Shown here: positions 40,640-56,180 of the stretch, piece by piece
How the letters are laid out: each line of letters starts with the position of its first letter
Position numbering within the stretch: position 1 is the first letter of the stretch
DNA from: Albifimbria verrucaria
Lineage: Eukaryota; Ascomycota; Sordariomycetes; Hypocreales; Stachybotryaceae
Reading direction: 5' to 3'
NCBI GenBank assembly: GCA_020081605.1
Contig: JAHREC010000019.1
Location: forward strand, 1,364,001 to 1,428,000
Length of the DNA stretch: 64,000 nt
Position numbers and translations under genes: made by a program
Notes under the pieces: generated by a model
What the model was told of the DNA's origin: nothing
The model's input: the letters and a program-made list of their open reading frames with translations, nothing else
The model's database searches: none

Positions 40640-41140
40640 ATTATATTTTATTTTTATCATTTTAGGTAAAAGAAGGTCTGCTATATAAATATAAAATCTA
40701 ATTATTATTCCTATTATATGCAGGCAGGGAAGGAGTATAATAGTCCTTCCTTAGCGTTTAACTATAGGTTCTCTTCTTTCTTCCTGGTGTTTTTGGTGGC
40801 TTACTCTATGCCTTTTTAGTAACTTAGAATTTAAATGCTTAGTATTAGGTAAAGTAGGATATTATTTCTATGAAGGAGGAACTTTAAAACTTATTTTCTT
40901 ATCTATCCTTTTTATGCTATTAGCATAAGGTGCTTTAGGAGTAGGGTACTATATTATTTTTATTTAGTATTCTGGAGATTAAGGAGGTAGATAGTATCTA
41001 TTCTTAGGAGGAAGCTTTAGTATTAAAAATATAGTAGATAGATAGTAAGGGAGTTATAGCTAGAAGGGGCTTTTAGTACTATTAATTAGGAAACTATAGC
41101 TACTAAGTCTAAGTTTTTAATAGTCTTTTTCTAGAACTCT
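40640..41140. other. Less A+T-biased segment inside the block
   Basis: A stretch with visibly more G and C than its surroundings, e.g. aggcagggaaggagtataatag near 40718 and ttcttcctggtgtttttggtggc near 40780. It lies on the 3' side of the minus-strand gypsy pol remnant, so it may be its 3' end or LTR. No readable protein. Confidence 0.45.
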
Positions 41141-41899
41141 TATAGCTTAACTTTAATATAAGATAAATTTTCTAGGGATTCTTATATATTTTTATTATTA
41201 TTATATCCTTTTTAATTAATAATATACTTTTCTTTATTTTTATTATTAACTTTCTACTCTAGAATTTTCTTAACTTTATATTCTAGTTTAATTAAAAGAA
41301 CTTTAATACCTTCTTTAGCTAATTCTCTATTTAATATTTATTTTAATAGTATGATATAAAAAATATTTTATACTCTTATTATTTTTAGAAGTTTTAATTT
41401 TATAATTAATATTAAAGATTTTCTATAGTATAAAGAATAATCTTAGTTTCTTATAATTTAGTTTATTATTAGGTTTATAATTTTAATCTTTAAATAATAT
41501 ATATAGATTATATTTCTCTTTTAAAAATTGATTTTGTATTATAAAAGCTTTGTATTTCTTATTATATAAATAAAATTTCTTTATAAAATATATTATATAA
41601 TTCCTTTATTTTATGTATTTTAATTATTCTTGTTTTATATTTTAGGCTTAATAATAATTCTTTATTAAATAATAACTTAAATTCTTTATTTATATAATAT
41701 AATATTTTTTTTAAAATATATTTAAGGTAAAACTAATTTATATAATTAATAGCTATTTAATTAAAATATTTTATTTATAATTTATAAGATATTAAGGATA
41801 TTATTTGAATATTTAATTTATTTTTTAATTTATATGTTTATTTATAAATAATAAGCTATATTAAGTATATTTTTTATTCTTAATTATATTATAACTTAT

Positions 41900-44000
41900 A
41901 TTAAAGTTTTAAAATATATATTAATCTTTTATAAAAGGTAATTTTACTTAATAATTTATATTATAATATTATATATTTAAAAAAATAATATATTATATCC
42001 TTAATATATATTATTTTATAATATAGAATAAACTATATAAGTTTTATAAATCTATTTATGATAATAAAAATATTATTATAGCTATTTTTAATTTTTAATT
42101 TCTTTAATTTAGGTAGTTGTATTATAAAGGCCTATAAGATTAATTCCTATAGATATTTTAATATTAATAATAGCTTTAAATATATATATAGTTTATAGTA
42201 TATTAGCTTAACTTTATTATATATATAATAATTCTTAATATATTCTTCTATATATTATTATAGTCTTAGTATATTATAAAACTTATTAATTTATTTATAA
42301 GTTTTCTTTATTCCTAGATATTCTATTAAGGGGTAGTTATAATATTTTTATATAATAATAATAATTATTATTATATTAAATATTTATACTTTTTTATTAT
42401 ACTTATAGATAGGATTATTAGTTTTTAGTATTAATAATATCTTTAGGTATATTAATTTATATATAAATTCTTATAATATTATTTATAAGTTTATATTTTA
42501 ATTCTTTAATATAAATATAGTTAAGCTATTGCTTTTAAACTATATTCCTTTAAAGTTTATAATAAAAATTTAGATTATTATTATAGGTATTTTTATCTAT
42601 ATTCTGATTTATAGCTAAGATTATTAACTATATTATTTTTAATCTCTTTTAATAAATAATTTTATAATTAAGATAAGCTTAATATTTCTATATATTTTAT
42701 ATATTATATTATTAAGAGTATTATTATTATATAGTAGAAGATATTCTTATAGTCTATATAAGCCTTAATTTTAAATTTATATTCTATAAAATAATATTTA
42801 AATTCTTTATAACTTTTAATAATAATTATAAATTACTTATTATATATAAAATAATATAATAAGAGTTTATATATTTTTAATTAAAATATAATAAAATATA
42901 ATACTATATTTTTATTATATTATTCTATTAGTACTCTTAATATAAAACTTAATATATTTATTTTTAGTTTTATAGTTAATTTAGGGTTAAATATAATTAA
43001 AACTAATTTTAATAGTATATACTTTTTAATTTCTTTGAATATTTCTTCCTTTTTTTGAAATTTAAAATCTTTATTTATTAAATTAAGTTAATAAGGGATT
43101 TAATAATTTTTCCAGAATCTTTAATAAATTATTAATAATAATTTATAAATCCTAAGAAACTTTATATATCCTCAATATTTTTTAATTATTTTTAATCTTA
43201 TATTATTATAATTTTCCTTTTTTAACTTTAGATTTTATTAAGTTTAATAATATATTTAAAAAAATCTATTTTTATATATAAAATATATTTTTATTAAGCT
43301 TTATTAATAGTTTAATATTTTATAATATATAAACGATTTAATATATATACTTTTTATATTTAATTTTATTTTTAAGGAATATTAATATAATATTAAAATA
43401 TAGTATAAAAAGTTTATTAATATAACCTAATAAAATATAATTAATTATTTATTAAAATATTATTAATATATTAATAAATTTAATAAATATTGTAAAATAT
43501 TTAAATAATCTAAATTTTATTTAAAAGGCTATTTTCTACTCTTTATTTCTCTTTATTTAAATTAGATTATAGATTCTTTTAAAATTTAGAGTTATAAATT
43601 AAGTTTTTTATATAAATAGTTTTTCTTTTTTTAATAATTAATAATAAGAATATTTAATCTTTAATAGTAATTATATTAAATTATTTAAAATTTATTATTA
43701 ATTAAAGTATTCTATTTTTTTAAAAAAATATAAAAATTATAAAGTATTTTATTAATAATTATTAAGGTTTAATATATTTTTATAAAGATTTTTATTAATA
43801 TATATATTAGGCTTTTTAAGTTTTATAATATTTAAATTATATATTAATAAAAATATTTTTTTATTAATAATTTAGGTTTTATAATACTATTTTATATATT
43901 ATAATAATTCTATTTTAAGTTCTTTTAAAAATAATTTTTTATATTTTATATATTTTTAAGGATATTCTTTAGTTATTTTTCTTTTTTAAAGTTAGAAAAA
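41900..44000 (-). mobile_element. RIP-destroyed Ty3/gypsy LTR retrotransposon, pol region
   Basis: Minus-strand translation shows gypsy pol motifs in the right order with RIP-type stops. Reverse transcriptase at about 43370-43440 reads GYINKLFILYFNIILIF, aligning with the family YLDKFVIVYLDDILIYS block (the Asp-Asp pair changed to Asn-Ile). At about 43100-43160 is SFLGFINYY followed by two stops where RR is normal, then FIKDSGKIIK. The start of the RNase H region at 43030-43075 reads KDFKFQKKEEIFKE. Further downstream on the minus strand, integrase at 42040-42085 reads SYNNIFIIINRFIKLI, matching the family YDSILVVVDRFTKMAH block. Element ends were not found; gag would lie toward 44000-44900. 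Confidence 0.8.
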
Positions 44001-44922
44001 AATTTAGTTAAATAAGTTTCTAGCTATTAATATTATTTTAATCATAAGTAAGTTTAAATATTTAAAAATATATTTTCTTTATTCTCTTTATATTGTATTT
44101 TAGATTATATTAGCTTTTAGCTTAATATAATATTCTTTATTTAATAGTTTTATTTATCCTTATAATATTACTCTTACTTTAATAATAAATTACTTTAAAT
44201 ATTTAATCTTATTTAAATCTTTAATATTATTATTAATTCTTCTTTATAATAAAAAATCTAAATAAGAATAAAATTAATTAATAATAAAATTAATTAATAG
44301 ATCTTCTTAATATAGCTATAAATACCCTAGAAGAATATTAACTAAGTTTAATTAGATAATATTAAAGCTAATAATTATTTCTATATTTATATATATAGCT
44401 TATAATAATAGAATTTAGTTATTTATATTCTTATTATTATAGGCTAAGAAGAGTCCTTTATAATTTATTATTAAATATACTAATTCCTTTTTCTCTATAG
44501 ACATTATAGATAATCTATAATTTAGTAATTAGTAAAGTTATTTTTTATATAATTATTTATTTAAGCTTTTAACTTTATTCTTATAATCTTAATTTTAATA
44601 ATATACTCTTTATAAACTATTTTCTTTATTAATATTCTAATTATATTTAGAGTCTAAGACCTTATATTATTCTTTAATAATAATACCTAGGTATATTCTT
44701 CTAATAGTTTATTAATTCTTTATTAATTTAATTATAGAATCCTAACTTTATATATATATATATATAATAAGCATAGTCTAGGATATAATAATATATATAT
44801 TAATCTTAATATTCCTTAGATATAACTTATATAATAAGATTATAATTTTAGAAGAGTTATCCTTTTACATTTTTTATAATATAGATAATTAAAGACAAGG
44901 TATCTATTATTATTACAGCAAT

Positions 44923-45046
44923 TGTCACACGGGGAGAGTCAGGCAGAGGCGGCACAAGATATATTCTAAGGTAGCTATGCCTATCTTCTAAGACTAAAGC
45001 TTGCAGGCTCGGGGCTTCGCCCATAAGCCTCCAAGCTGACTCTACA
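44923..45046. repeat. GC-balanced islet, possible 124-bp LTR-like unit (TGT...ACA)
   Basis: Begins TGTCACACGGGG and ends GACTCTACA, so it has TG...CA ends in either orientation. It contains the GC-rich hairpin GGGCTTCGCCC. It lies just 5' of the presumed minus-strand gypsy element and could be its 5' LTR. No 5-bp target duplication is visible (gcaat before, ggatt after), and it is strikingly unmutated compared with its surroundings, so an independent insertion is equally possible. Confidence 0.4.
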
Positions 45047-45075
45047 GGATTGTTAATATTACGTGACCTGTAGAG

Positions 45076-45112
45076 CAGGTTACTTACCCTATGCTATAGG
45101 GTAAGTTACCTG
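45076..45112. repeat. Imperfect palindrome (18-bp arms)
   Basis: Arms 45076-45093 and 45095-45112 are complementary at 16 of 18 positions (centre word ttaccctat-g-c-tatagggtaa). It belongs to the same GC-balanced islet and could form a hairpin. It resembles the terminus of a short inverted-repeat element, but no partner copy was found in the window. Confidence 0.75.
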
Positions 45113-47807
45113 AACTTCATAATATTATAATTTCTTAAATAAAAATATCTTATATTTTAAAATTTAAAATATATTTTTATAAAAATATAATAATAATAAA
45201 TATATTTAAATATATTAATGAATTAAATAATCTATATAATTTCTTTAATGATTTATTAGAATAGAAAGTTATTAATAATAATAAATTTAATAAATTTAAT
45301 GATTTAAATAATAATAATTTAAATAATGAATCTATAAAGCTTTTTAATCTTTTATATTTATAATATAAGCTACTATAATAATAATATAGTATATAATAAT
45401 ATAAATAATCTATTAATAAGAATATAATAAAAAAGTAAAAAGATAAATATATATATTATAAAAATATAAAATTTAATTAAGCTAATAGTATTAAATTAAA
45501 AGAAATTAATATTTAATATAGAATTATATTTAATAAAGAATTAAAATTGATAAAGAATTAAATTATTTTATTCTAAGAATTAAGAAAAATACTAAAAAAT
45601 TTAGATTTATTATATTAGCTTTTTAAATATAAACTAACCTAGATACTTATTAATATAAATATTTAATTTTATTAAATATTATTCTAGATTTATAAGTAAT
45701 ATAATTTATTTATTAATAAATAGCTAAAGAAAGAAAATAATAATATTTAGTAAGAATATCCTTAATTATATAACTAAATATAGCCTTCTAAAGAGTTAAT
45801 ATATTTATTTTAATATTCTTAATATTCTTAAAATTCTTAATATTCTTAATATTCTTAACATTCTTAATATTATTAAGATAAATTAAAGATAAAAATAAAA
45901 ATATATTTTATAAGTATAATTATTAGTATACTTATAATATTAATTATATTTAATAAATAAAATATTTATAATATTATAGATAATCTATATATTTCTATTA
46001 AAAGACTGTTTACCTTTTCTGAAATTATAACTATTATTTCTTAATTATTAAATGAAAGTAATAAATATAATAAAGAGAGTATATATATATAATATACCTA
46101 GGGATAAAAATAATATTCTTAGAAAATATAGCAATAAAAAGTAAAAAGAAAATTAAAAAATAAATAATAAAAAATATAATACTTTAATTAAAAATGAAAA
46201 ATATATTATATATAAATAATATATATAGATTTTTTAATATATATTAAAAAGAAATTATATTTTAGTATTTCTTAATAAAGTTATTATTATTAAGCTATAT
46301 TATTTATTACTTATATAATATATATAATAAAATATATATTTCTATTAAGAATTCTTAGATTTTTATCTATTATTAATATACCTAAGATTATTTAAATATT
46401 ATAGCTTTATTATTAATTATATAATTAAGAATTAATTATTAATTAATAAAGGATAGCTATTAGAGAAAAAGAATAGATAGATTACTTTAGACTATTATAT
46501 TATATAATCTATAATATATTTTAATTTAGAGACTCTTTTAATTATAATTTTTATAATATAATTTTACTCAAATAGATTTTAGTTATAAGCTTTATTTAAA
46601 CAATATAATCTTCTATTAATAATTATTATTATTATTAAAGTTTTAAATTTTATAATTATATTTTATTTAATAGTTTATATATTTTTAATAATATTAATTA
46701 TGATTTTTAATATAATTAGGTAATATTTAATTATTAAATTATATAATTTAAAGAAATAATCCTTAATTAAAATCTTTAACTCTTCTATTTAAGGATATTA
46801 TAAATTAAGTAATATAATATATTTTTAATATTACTTTAATAATTTAATATTATATATTATAATATATTCTAATTATTTAAACTATATATATAATATAATT
46901 TTATTTTAAAACTTATGAATTTAAAATTTATTATTTAAATATTCTATTATTATATTATATATATTTTATTTATATTTTAAAGTTTCTTAATAATAATAAA
47001 TTACATAATCTTAAAATATAAAAATATAAATAATTTATTTAATTTTTATAATTATAATCTTTATTATTAATTAATGAGATTTTTTTTTAATTATAGATTT
47101 TTATTATTATATTTATATATATAAATATATATTTTTACTTCTATTTAATTATTTTATTATATTTTCTATTTTCTAATATTTATAATTTAATTTATTTCTT
47201 TATAATATATATTTTTATTTTTAAATATTATATTTTATTTTTATATTTATATATTATTATATATTTTTTATTTATTATTATATATAGATATATTAATTAA
47301 TTACTTTATTATTTTAATATAAAATTATATAAAAGAAAACTTATTTACTTTAAAATATTTATTATATTATTTATTTGCTTATATTATACTATTAAAATAT
47401 ATTAAAATTTTAATTATATTTTAATTAATATTTAAGAAGCTTTAAATTTTTAATTTATTTATAATATTTATTTATATATAATATCTTCTTATATTATTAC
47501 TTTTTATTTAATATTTTATAATAGTTTTATATTATTTAATAAAATAATAGAAAAAATATATTATTATTATTTTCATTATATATTTATAAAATATTTATAT
47601 TATATTTTAAAAGTTTTTTTATTATTATTTGTTTTAAATTTTATATATAATATTATTAAGTATATATTATAAAATATAATAGTATATATTTAATTATTGA
47701 TTGATAAGTTCAATATGTTCTTATTAAGTTAATTTGTTATATTGAATATATTAAATTTCATTATTTATATTTCTTTATAAGTATAATAATTTATATTATA
47801 TGTATTT

Positions 47808-48240
47808 AGATAGATTAATTTAATTATATAAGGTTCAAGTTCTCTCTATTATATTTATATCTATGGCCCTCTCTATATATATATCCCTATAATATAAATA
47901 TATATATAATATATATTAATTACTCCTTTAAGGAAGAAAACGCCTATCCTCAGGGTATATAATAAAATAATAAAACCATTTATTATTCCTTATTATTATT
48001 ATTTATTATTCTAATATCTATATTTCTATTTATTTAATTTCGTTTTATTATTTCAAATAAACTTATTTTTATTTGTTTTCTAGTAATATATATATTTTAA
48101 TATCTTAGAGTATTATATTTACATTATTATATATTACTATAATAACTTTATTCTTAATCTTAAGCTTTATAGCTATAATTTTTAATAATTTTATTAATAT
48201 TTTTATATATTATTATATATTATACTTAATATTAATCAAC
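47808..48240 (+). repeat. RIP-diverged repeat, copy 1 (probable LTR)
   Basis: Direct repeat of 59506-59945. The shared order of words is agatagatta, ctctctatatatatat, attactcctttaaggaagaaaa, ggtatataataaaataataaaa, caaataaacttatttttattt, cttagagtattat and aagctttatagctataattttta. Differences between copies are mainly C/T and G/A, as RIP produces. It is followed about 150 bp later by a gag-like start on the same strand, so it is probably the 5' LTR. Confidence 0.7.
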
Positions 48241-48394
48241 TCCTACTTAAAGTCTTAATAGTTTTTATATAGTTTAATTTTATCTTTAATTTATTTATAT
48301 TAATATATATTGAATAATAGGTATAAATTATTATTATAAATTAATATATGTTATTTAGGCTTATTATTAATTTTTTTATTTTTAGGTATATAAT

Positions 48395-48520
48395 TATATG
48401 CTATGAATGACTATAATATTGATTAATTATATATTATTTATAATAAAACTTATACTAAGCTTAAAAATTAGGATTTATATTTATTATAAATTCCTTATTT
48501 TAATATTATTCTTTTCTTAA
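48395..48520 (+). mobile_element. gag-like start of a RIP-destroyed LTR retrotransposon
   Basis: After the probable LTR the plus strand has ATG then MNDYNID, a stop, LYIIYNKTYTKLKN, a stop (TAG, normally W), DLYLL. This reads as a retrotransposon gag leader in which CAA became TAA and TGG became TAG. The element would run right toward 59.5 kb. Copia-type origin is my guess; no integrase or reverse transcriptase motif could be read with confidence on this strand. Confidence 0.45.
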
Positions 48521-51500
48521 TTATAATATTAATATATATAATAATTAATAAGCTAATCTTTAAGGATAAATAGGTATTATTAATATTTAAACTTGATCTT
48601 TTAATATTTATTAAAGAAAGCTTAATCTTTTTAATATAATTTTACATTAAAAGCTAATTAATTAATGGATATTATACTATAAATATTTAATCCTTAGCTA
48701 TTGAATAATAATAGTTAATATTTTTCTTATTTATTATTCTAAAGATATTTATTAATATTAATATAAATATAAATATTTATAATATTAATCCTTTGATATT
48801 AATATTATTAATTAAGCTATAATATATATATAATAATAAGGATTTATAATATATTTATTATCTATAGAATATCCTTTAAATATACTTTATATTATTTACT
48901 TATTAATATTTATTATTATTTTTATTAGCCTATTTAAAAAGATTACATTAAAACATAAAATATAAATTAAAGCTTCTATATTAAATAAAAAAAATAATCT
49001 TACTAATTTAAATAGATATTGGAATTTATATATATGTTTATTATTTTTTACTTTTTTTATATTAAAAATAGGTTTTATATTAAATCTATTAGTTATTTTC
49101 AAATGTTTAAATTTTTAAATTTATTAAATTTTTCTAATAAATATTATAAATCTAACCTTAGTATAATATTTAATATACATATATTTAAAGTACTTATTAA
49201 TAATAAAAGGTAATTAATTATTATTGTACTTATTTTAATTATAATAAGGCAATAGTTTATTATTTTATTATTATTTATAGATATATATATTAATATATTT
49301 AAACTAACTATTATATATACTTATAGTTATAATAATAATAATATAGATTATGTTATTCCTTATTAATATAATAATATTCTTATTTATTATAATACCTTAG
49401 CTTGTAAATATATATATTATATTAAAATAAATAATTATAATATTTATAATAGCTATTAATAGGTATATATTAAAGATTATTAATAATCTTATATTATTTA
49501 TTATTATATTTTAATAAATATTAAATATAATTATTTTAAGGATAGTCAAGTATATTTTTATTTATTCTTTTTTAAATAGCTATATAGACTTTATTATTAT
49601 TAATTTTATATAGTATATTCTTTATATTAAGCTAAAAGATTAAGATTATATTTCTTTATCATTATATTTTATTAAAAAATATTATTTATAAATAAAAATA
49701 AATTCTAAGTATTATCTATAATATAATATAATTTATTAAAGTATATTCATTATTATTATTATTATATTTATTTTAATAAATAAGCTTATATAAAATCATA
49801 TTTAAGTTTAATAATTTAAATTACTTATAATATTTATATTAAATAAATTTATATAATTTCTTTATAGTATTTAATATTAATTAATTAAATAAAAAATTAT
49901 ATATATTAATTAGTATTATTATATATACTTCTTAGTATTCTTTAACCATAAAATTCTTATATTTTAATATAAATTTAATCTTAAAGAATTATATTATTAA
50001 ATTAATAATTAATATTATTATTAGTTTATTAAGCTTATTCTTATTTATATCTTTTATTAATAAATATTCTTAAATTTATATATTAATTTACTTTATATAT
50101 TAAGTATTTTTATTTATAATATAATATCTTAATTTTTAATTATTAATTAATTAAAATAATAATCTATTATATACTTAATTAATATATACTTCTTTATAAA
50201 TATTATTTGATTTATTAATTAATAATTAACTTTTAATATATATATATAATATATATATATTAAAGTTATTTATTAAAGTTAGTTACTAAATTTAATATGC
50301 TAATTATTAATAAATCTTTTTTATATTATATATTAATATTTAAAATATATTTTAGCTATTATATTAAATAGTAAAGTTTACTCTAGAATATATATATTTA
50401 TCTATTAATTTTGTAATCTTATAGAACTTTTATTTATTATTATTAGTCTTTATATATATTAAAGGTATAATATTTAATTATTCATAAATATATTAATCAA
50501 ATCCTTATAAAGCCTTATTAAGCTTTATAATATATACTATTAAGTAAATGTTCTATTGACTTAATAGATTTAAATTATATATATATATACTTATTTTCTT
50601 AAGGATTTTTAATAAATTAACTTTTTATATATTATATCACTTAGATTATTCTAGAATTAAATATTTATAGTATAATTATAAACACATTATTCCCTTAATA
50701 TTAAAATTTAATTTTATATATAATCTATTAATAATATATACTTATATTTTATTATTATAAAATCTATATATATTTAAGGTTTCTTTTAATAATAAAATAT
50801 ATAATATAATTAATTTAAATATATATAATGTTTACTTACTAATATATATATTATTTAAAGCTATTTATATAATTAATAAAATTAATAGTTAATATTTATT
50901 TATTCTTATTAGAAAAGAAAATATAAAGCTATATTAATAATTTAATTTATAGACTTTATTTATTTATTTTTAATAGAATATACTATTATTATAATTATAA
51001 ATTAAATGTATAATATTCTAAAGATCTTTTATTATAAAGTTTTAATTTATTTTTATTTATAATTTAATATAATAACTTTTAGGATCCTTTAATTAATTAT
51101 TATTTAAGATTTAAATAATATCTTTATTTAATTTATTATATTATATATATTATATCCTAGTATTAAAATTCTTTATTTATTTTATTTGATATATAATTAT
51201 AAATAATATATAATACTTATTAGATTCATTTTAATTAAAAACATTATTAATTAAGTATATGATTAAAAGATTAATTATAAAATTAAGTAGTTATATTAAA
51301 AATAAAATAAGAAATTAATTAATTTAAAATCTTTGGATATTATTTAATAGCTTTTTATTATAAAATAATTATAATACTTAGTATATAATTTAATATATTA
51401 ACTTATTATAAAGAAGAAATATTTATTTAATTCTTATCTTATATATTCCTTATTAAAATATTATTCAGTATATACAATATTTATTATAATATTTATTAAA

Positions 51501-54500
51501 GATTTTAATATATATAAATATTTTATATTATTTTCTTATAATATAATAAGAGAATAAATCCTTAATTATAAATATTAATCTATAATATATAATAAAATCT
51601 CTTTTATTTATTTATATTAATTAGTTTTTTATTTATTTAAGAATTTATATATATTTAGTATTTATATTATATATATTCTTAATTATATTTAAAGTTCTTT
51701 TAAGATAATTATATTTAATATTATATAAACTATTAAACCTAAAGAGCTTAATATATTATTTAATATATTATTTATATTCACTTTGTTTATAATATTGTCA
51801 TTAATATAAAATGATTTTAATAATATATTTAAGAGTATATTAAGCTTTTTATATATAGAAAGTATTAAGCTTAAATTATAAAAAATATATTATTTATTAT
51901 TATTAATTCATTATTGAATTTTATTATATTTAATATAAATATTATTGATTATTAAGTAATTAAGCTAATTATTATAAATATAATATTATATTTTTATTAT
52001 ATATTGTAGTATTTTATTATTAAGATTAATATTATTTTAATATATTAATTTCTTATATTAATATAAACGTTATTTTTAAGCTTTATTATCTTAATTATAA
52101 AATATATAGTTCTTAATAATAAATAATATATTATTTAAAAAACCTAAAATAATTATCTTAGATAAATTTTGATTTTTTTAGCCTTAGTATATATAATTAA
52201 TTAATATATTTTTTATTTCTTAAAGTATATATATATTATTATTCTATTTAATTTAATCTATAAATATATTATTATTAGAAATTTTATTATTTATATTCTT
52301 ATATTTATAGTTTAATTCTATAATAGTTATAAAAAGTTTATAATATTATAAGTAAATAGTTTAAGTATTCTTAGTTTTTATTTTTTTAAGAATATAATAA
52401 ATTATCTTTAAAGTTAGCTATAATAATAAATAATACTTTATAATATATTAATAAATTTATAATATCTAAGAAATCTTTTATTATTATAAATAATTAATAT
52501 TTAAATAATTTTAAATCCTAAATTAGGATTCTATAAGCTTAATTTAGAGGAAGTATTATAAAACTATATATAATTACTTTTTATTAAATTTATAATATAT
52601 TTTTAATATAGAATTTAATTAAGATTCTAAGATTTAAATAAGAATCTATAATTATTATACTTTATTTAATTATGAATATTATATTATATAAATATATATA
52701 TATCATATTAAATAAACTTTATAAGCTTAATATATTTATTATTTATAATATTATTATAATAAAGGCTGAAGATAATTTAATATAATATAATATATTATTA
52801 TATATATATATTTTAAATATATCTTTTTTAAGTTATTATTCCTTTAAGATTATTAATTAAATATAATTTAATATTACAGAATTAAGATTTTAATTATAAA
52901 ATTAATAATTAATTACGAATATTCAATATTTAATATTATTTATTATTTATATTATAATATTATTAATAAATAACTAAGAATAAATATCAAAGATAATAAA
53001 TATATATAATTTAAAGACTTACTCTATGCCTACTATAATTTTAATATTTACCTACTACTTCTATAGTATAGTATCCTTAATATATAATATTAATATTTTT
53101 ATAGGGATAATATTAAAAATATAGAAAATATATATAGAATATATTAATTATTATTTTTTCTTTTATCTATAATCCTTATTATAATTAATATCCTATAATT
53201 TAAGTTCTATATAATTAAAAATATAAGCTATCTTTAATTAACTTTTTTTTATATAAGGCTATGCTTAGTATTATAAATAATATTATTAAATAATTAAATA
53301 TTAACTTAGTTATTTATGTAAAAAAACTAAATATATTAATAGTATAGTATATTATTATTTATAAAATAAAAGTAGATTATTTTAATATAATTTTAATAAA
53401 ATATTAAATAATAATAAAAAGCTATTATTAATTATTTATATTAATAAATATTAAAAGATTATAATATAATAAATTGATTATTTATATATAATTTTTATTT
53501 AATAACTATATTTTAACTAATAAATTATATAATAAATTAATGTTAAAATAATAAATATATATAATTATAATTTTAGTATATTTATTATATTTATAAAATA
53601 TTATATAAATAAAATTATAAAATTATAAAATATTATTTTTTAATTCTTATTAATTAATTATAGCTTAAATTAAATTATATAATATTTATATATTAAAAAT
53701 AATAGAAATATTTATAATATTATTATAATTAATATTAATAACTTCCTATAAAGATATTATTTTAAATAATTATTTAATTAATTAATTATATATATTTAAT
53801 AATAATAAAAATATATAATTTTATAAACTAATTAATATAAAAAAATAGTTTTTTTTATTATATTAATAATTAAAATTTAAATTTTAAAAGAATACTTTAA
53901 TATATATTTCCTTAATAATATATATAAAATAAATTATTTTAAAATATTAATATTTAATATATATTATATAATCTTTATAAAAAAATCTTTTTATTATTAT
54001 TATATTTATAAATAAAAAAATTAAAATATATTATATATAAAAATTATTTAAATAATTATATTTTTTAAAAAAATTAAAATTAAATTATTAAGAATTATAA
54101 TAATTAATTCCTTAAAAATATTAAATATAAATTTAATATTATAAAAAAACTTTATATTCTTTATTATTAATATATTAATAAAAGTTTTTTATTAATTATA
54201 ATAGATTTTTTTTTTAAATAATAAAGAATTTTATAATTAATAATATTATTTATAATTTAAGTTTTGAATATTTTCTAATAATTAAAATAAACTTATTAAT
54301 AATTCTTTAAAGAAATTATTTAAATAGTATTTTAAGGATTTTATAAAGAACTTATAATAATTAAAAATAATTAATAAATATATATTAAAAATTTAAGTTT
54401 AACTTTAAAAATAAAAATTTATTATTTATTATATTAATTAATATTAATATTATAAGAACTTAATATTATATATTTTTGAATTATATTATATTATAATAGA

Positions 54501-55903
54501 AAAATATAATGATTAATAGAAATAATATTAATATAGCCTTTAAGAAGCTTTTATTATTTTAAAATAATTAAAATATAATACTTAAACTTAATAAATATAT
54601 ATATAAAATTATCATAAAAATATTATAGGATTATATTTAACTTAAAAAAGCTTTTTTTTATTTTATTCAATTTAGTTATTTATTTATAAGCTATTATAAA
54701 TAAACTATTAAAAATAACTTAGATTAATAAAAAATTAAATTATAATTTTATTATTATAAATAAATTATATATTAATATTAAGCTTAATATAAATATATAT
54801 TTAATTGTATAAATTATACATTATAATTAAAATCATATAATTAAATAATTATAAAATAGTATTAAAAATAAAAAAATAAATAAAAAATACTAATATTATA
54901 ATAGTATTAAAATACACTTAAATAATAAATAAAAAGATTTAATTTTAAATTTTAAACGAATTAAAAATTCTTAATTTTTAATATAATTATAATATTAAAA
55001 ATATAAGTTTATTATATTTATAATAAAATTAATTTTATTTTTTTATTTATATTTAGCTTAATTCTTTTAAATTTTTTAATAATCGTTAAGATTTTAATAA
55101 TTTTTATTAAAATTTTATTTTATTTATATATTTTTTTAATAAAAGCTTATAATTATATAGTTATACTATAATTATTTATTATATTTAGTATAAATATAAT
55201 AATAAAAAATAATTAAATTTAACTTTAAAAATTAAATATAATATTTTTTTAAAGATTAATATATTTATTATATTAAAAATAAAATATTAATAGGTTTATA
55301 TTATATATAAATTACCCTTAGTTTAAATATTTATTAAAAATTCTTTTTTTATAACTAAGCCTAGATTCTTTAATTAAAATTATAATAATGTTATAAATAA
55401 TAATAAGGAATTAATAATATAAATTAATATTTAAATAATTCTATATATAATATAATCTTTTTAGAATTTATAAAAATATAAATTTTATATATATAAATAT
55501 AAATTATATAATTAATAATAATTAAAAATCTAAAAAATTAATTAATAAATTAATATTATATTAAAAATAATATATATATAATTAATTATAATATAAATTA
55601 ATAAAGCTTTATATTATAAGCTTTATATATATATAATAAATTATATAAAATATAAATTAAATTCTTTTTTTTTTAAAGAATCTTAATATATTCTCAAAAC
55701 CCTTAATTTTTTATTTCTTTTAGCTTTATTAAAAAAATAAAGAAAAGGTATATTTAAGATAAAAATAAAAATAGGATATTTTTTTCTAAAAGAATATTAA
55801 TAATAAAAAGGAAAAAGAATTTTAAATTATTAAATATTTATAAGATATTAATATATTTAATATATATATATATAATAAAAATAATATAAATATAATAAGG
55901 ATT

Positions 55904-56180
<277 letters not shown>

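Noticed and set aside
48896..49213. Overlapping Asn/Ile/Phe/Lys-rich open frames on both strands in the A+T-rich block
   Set aside because: Composition alone in DNA nearly free of G and C gives such translations; no family motif.
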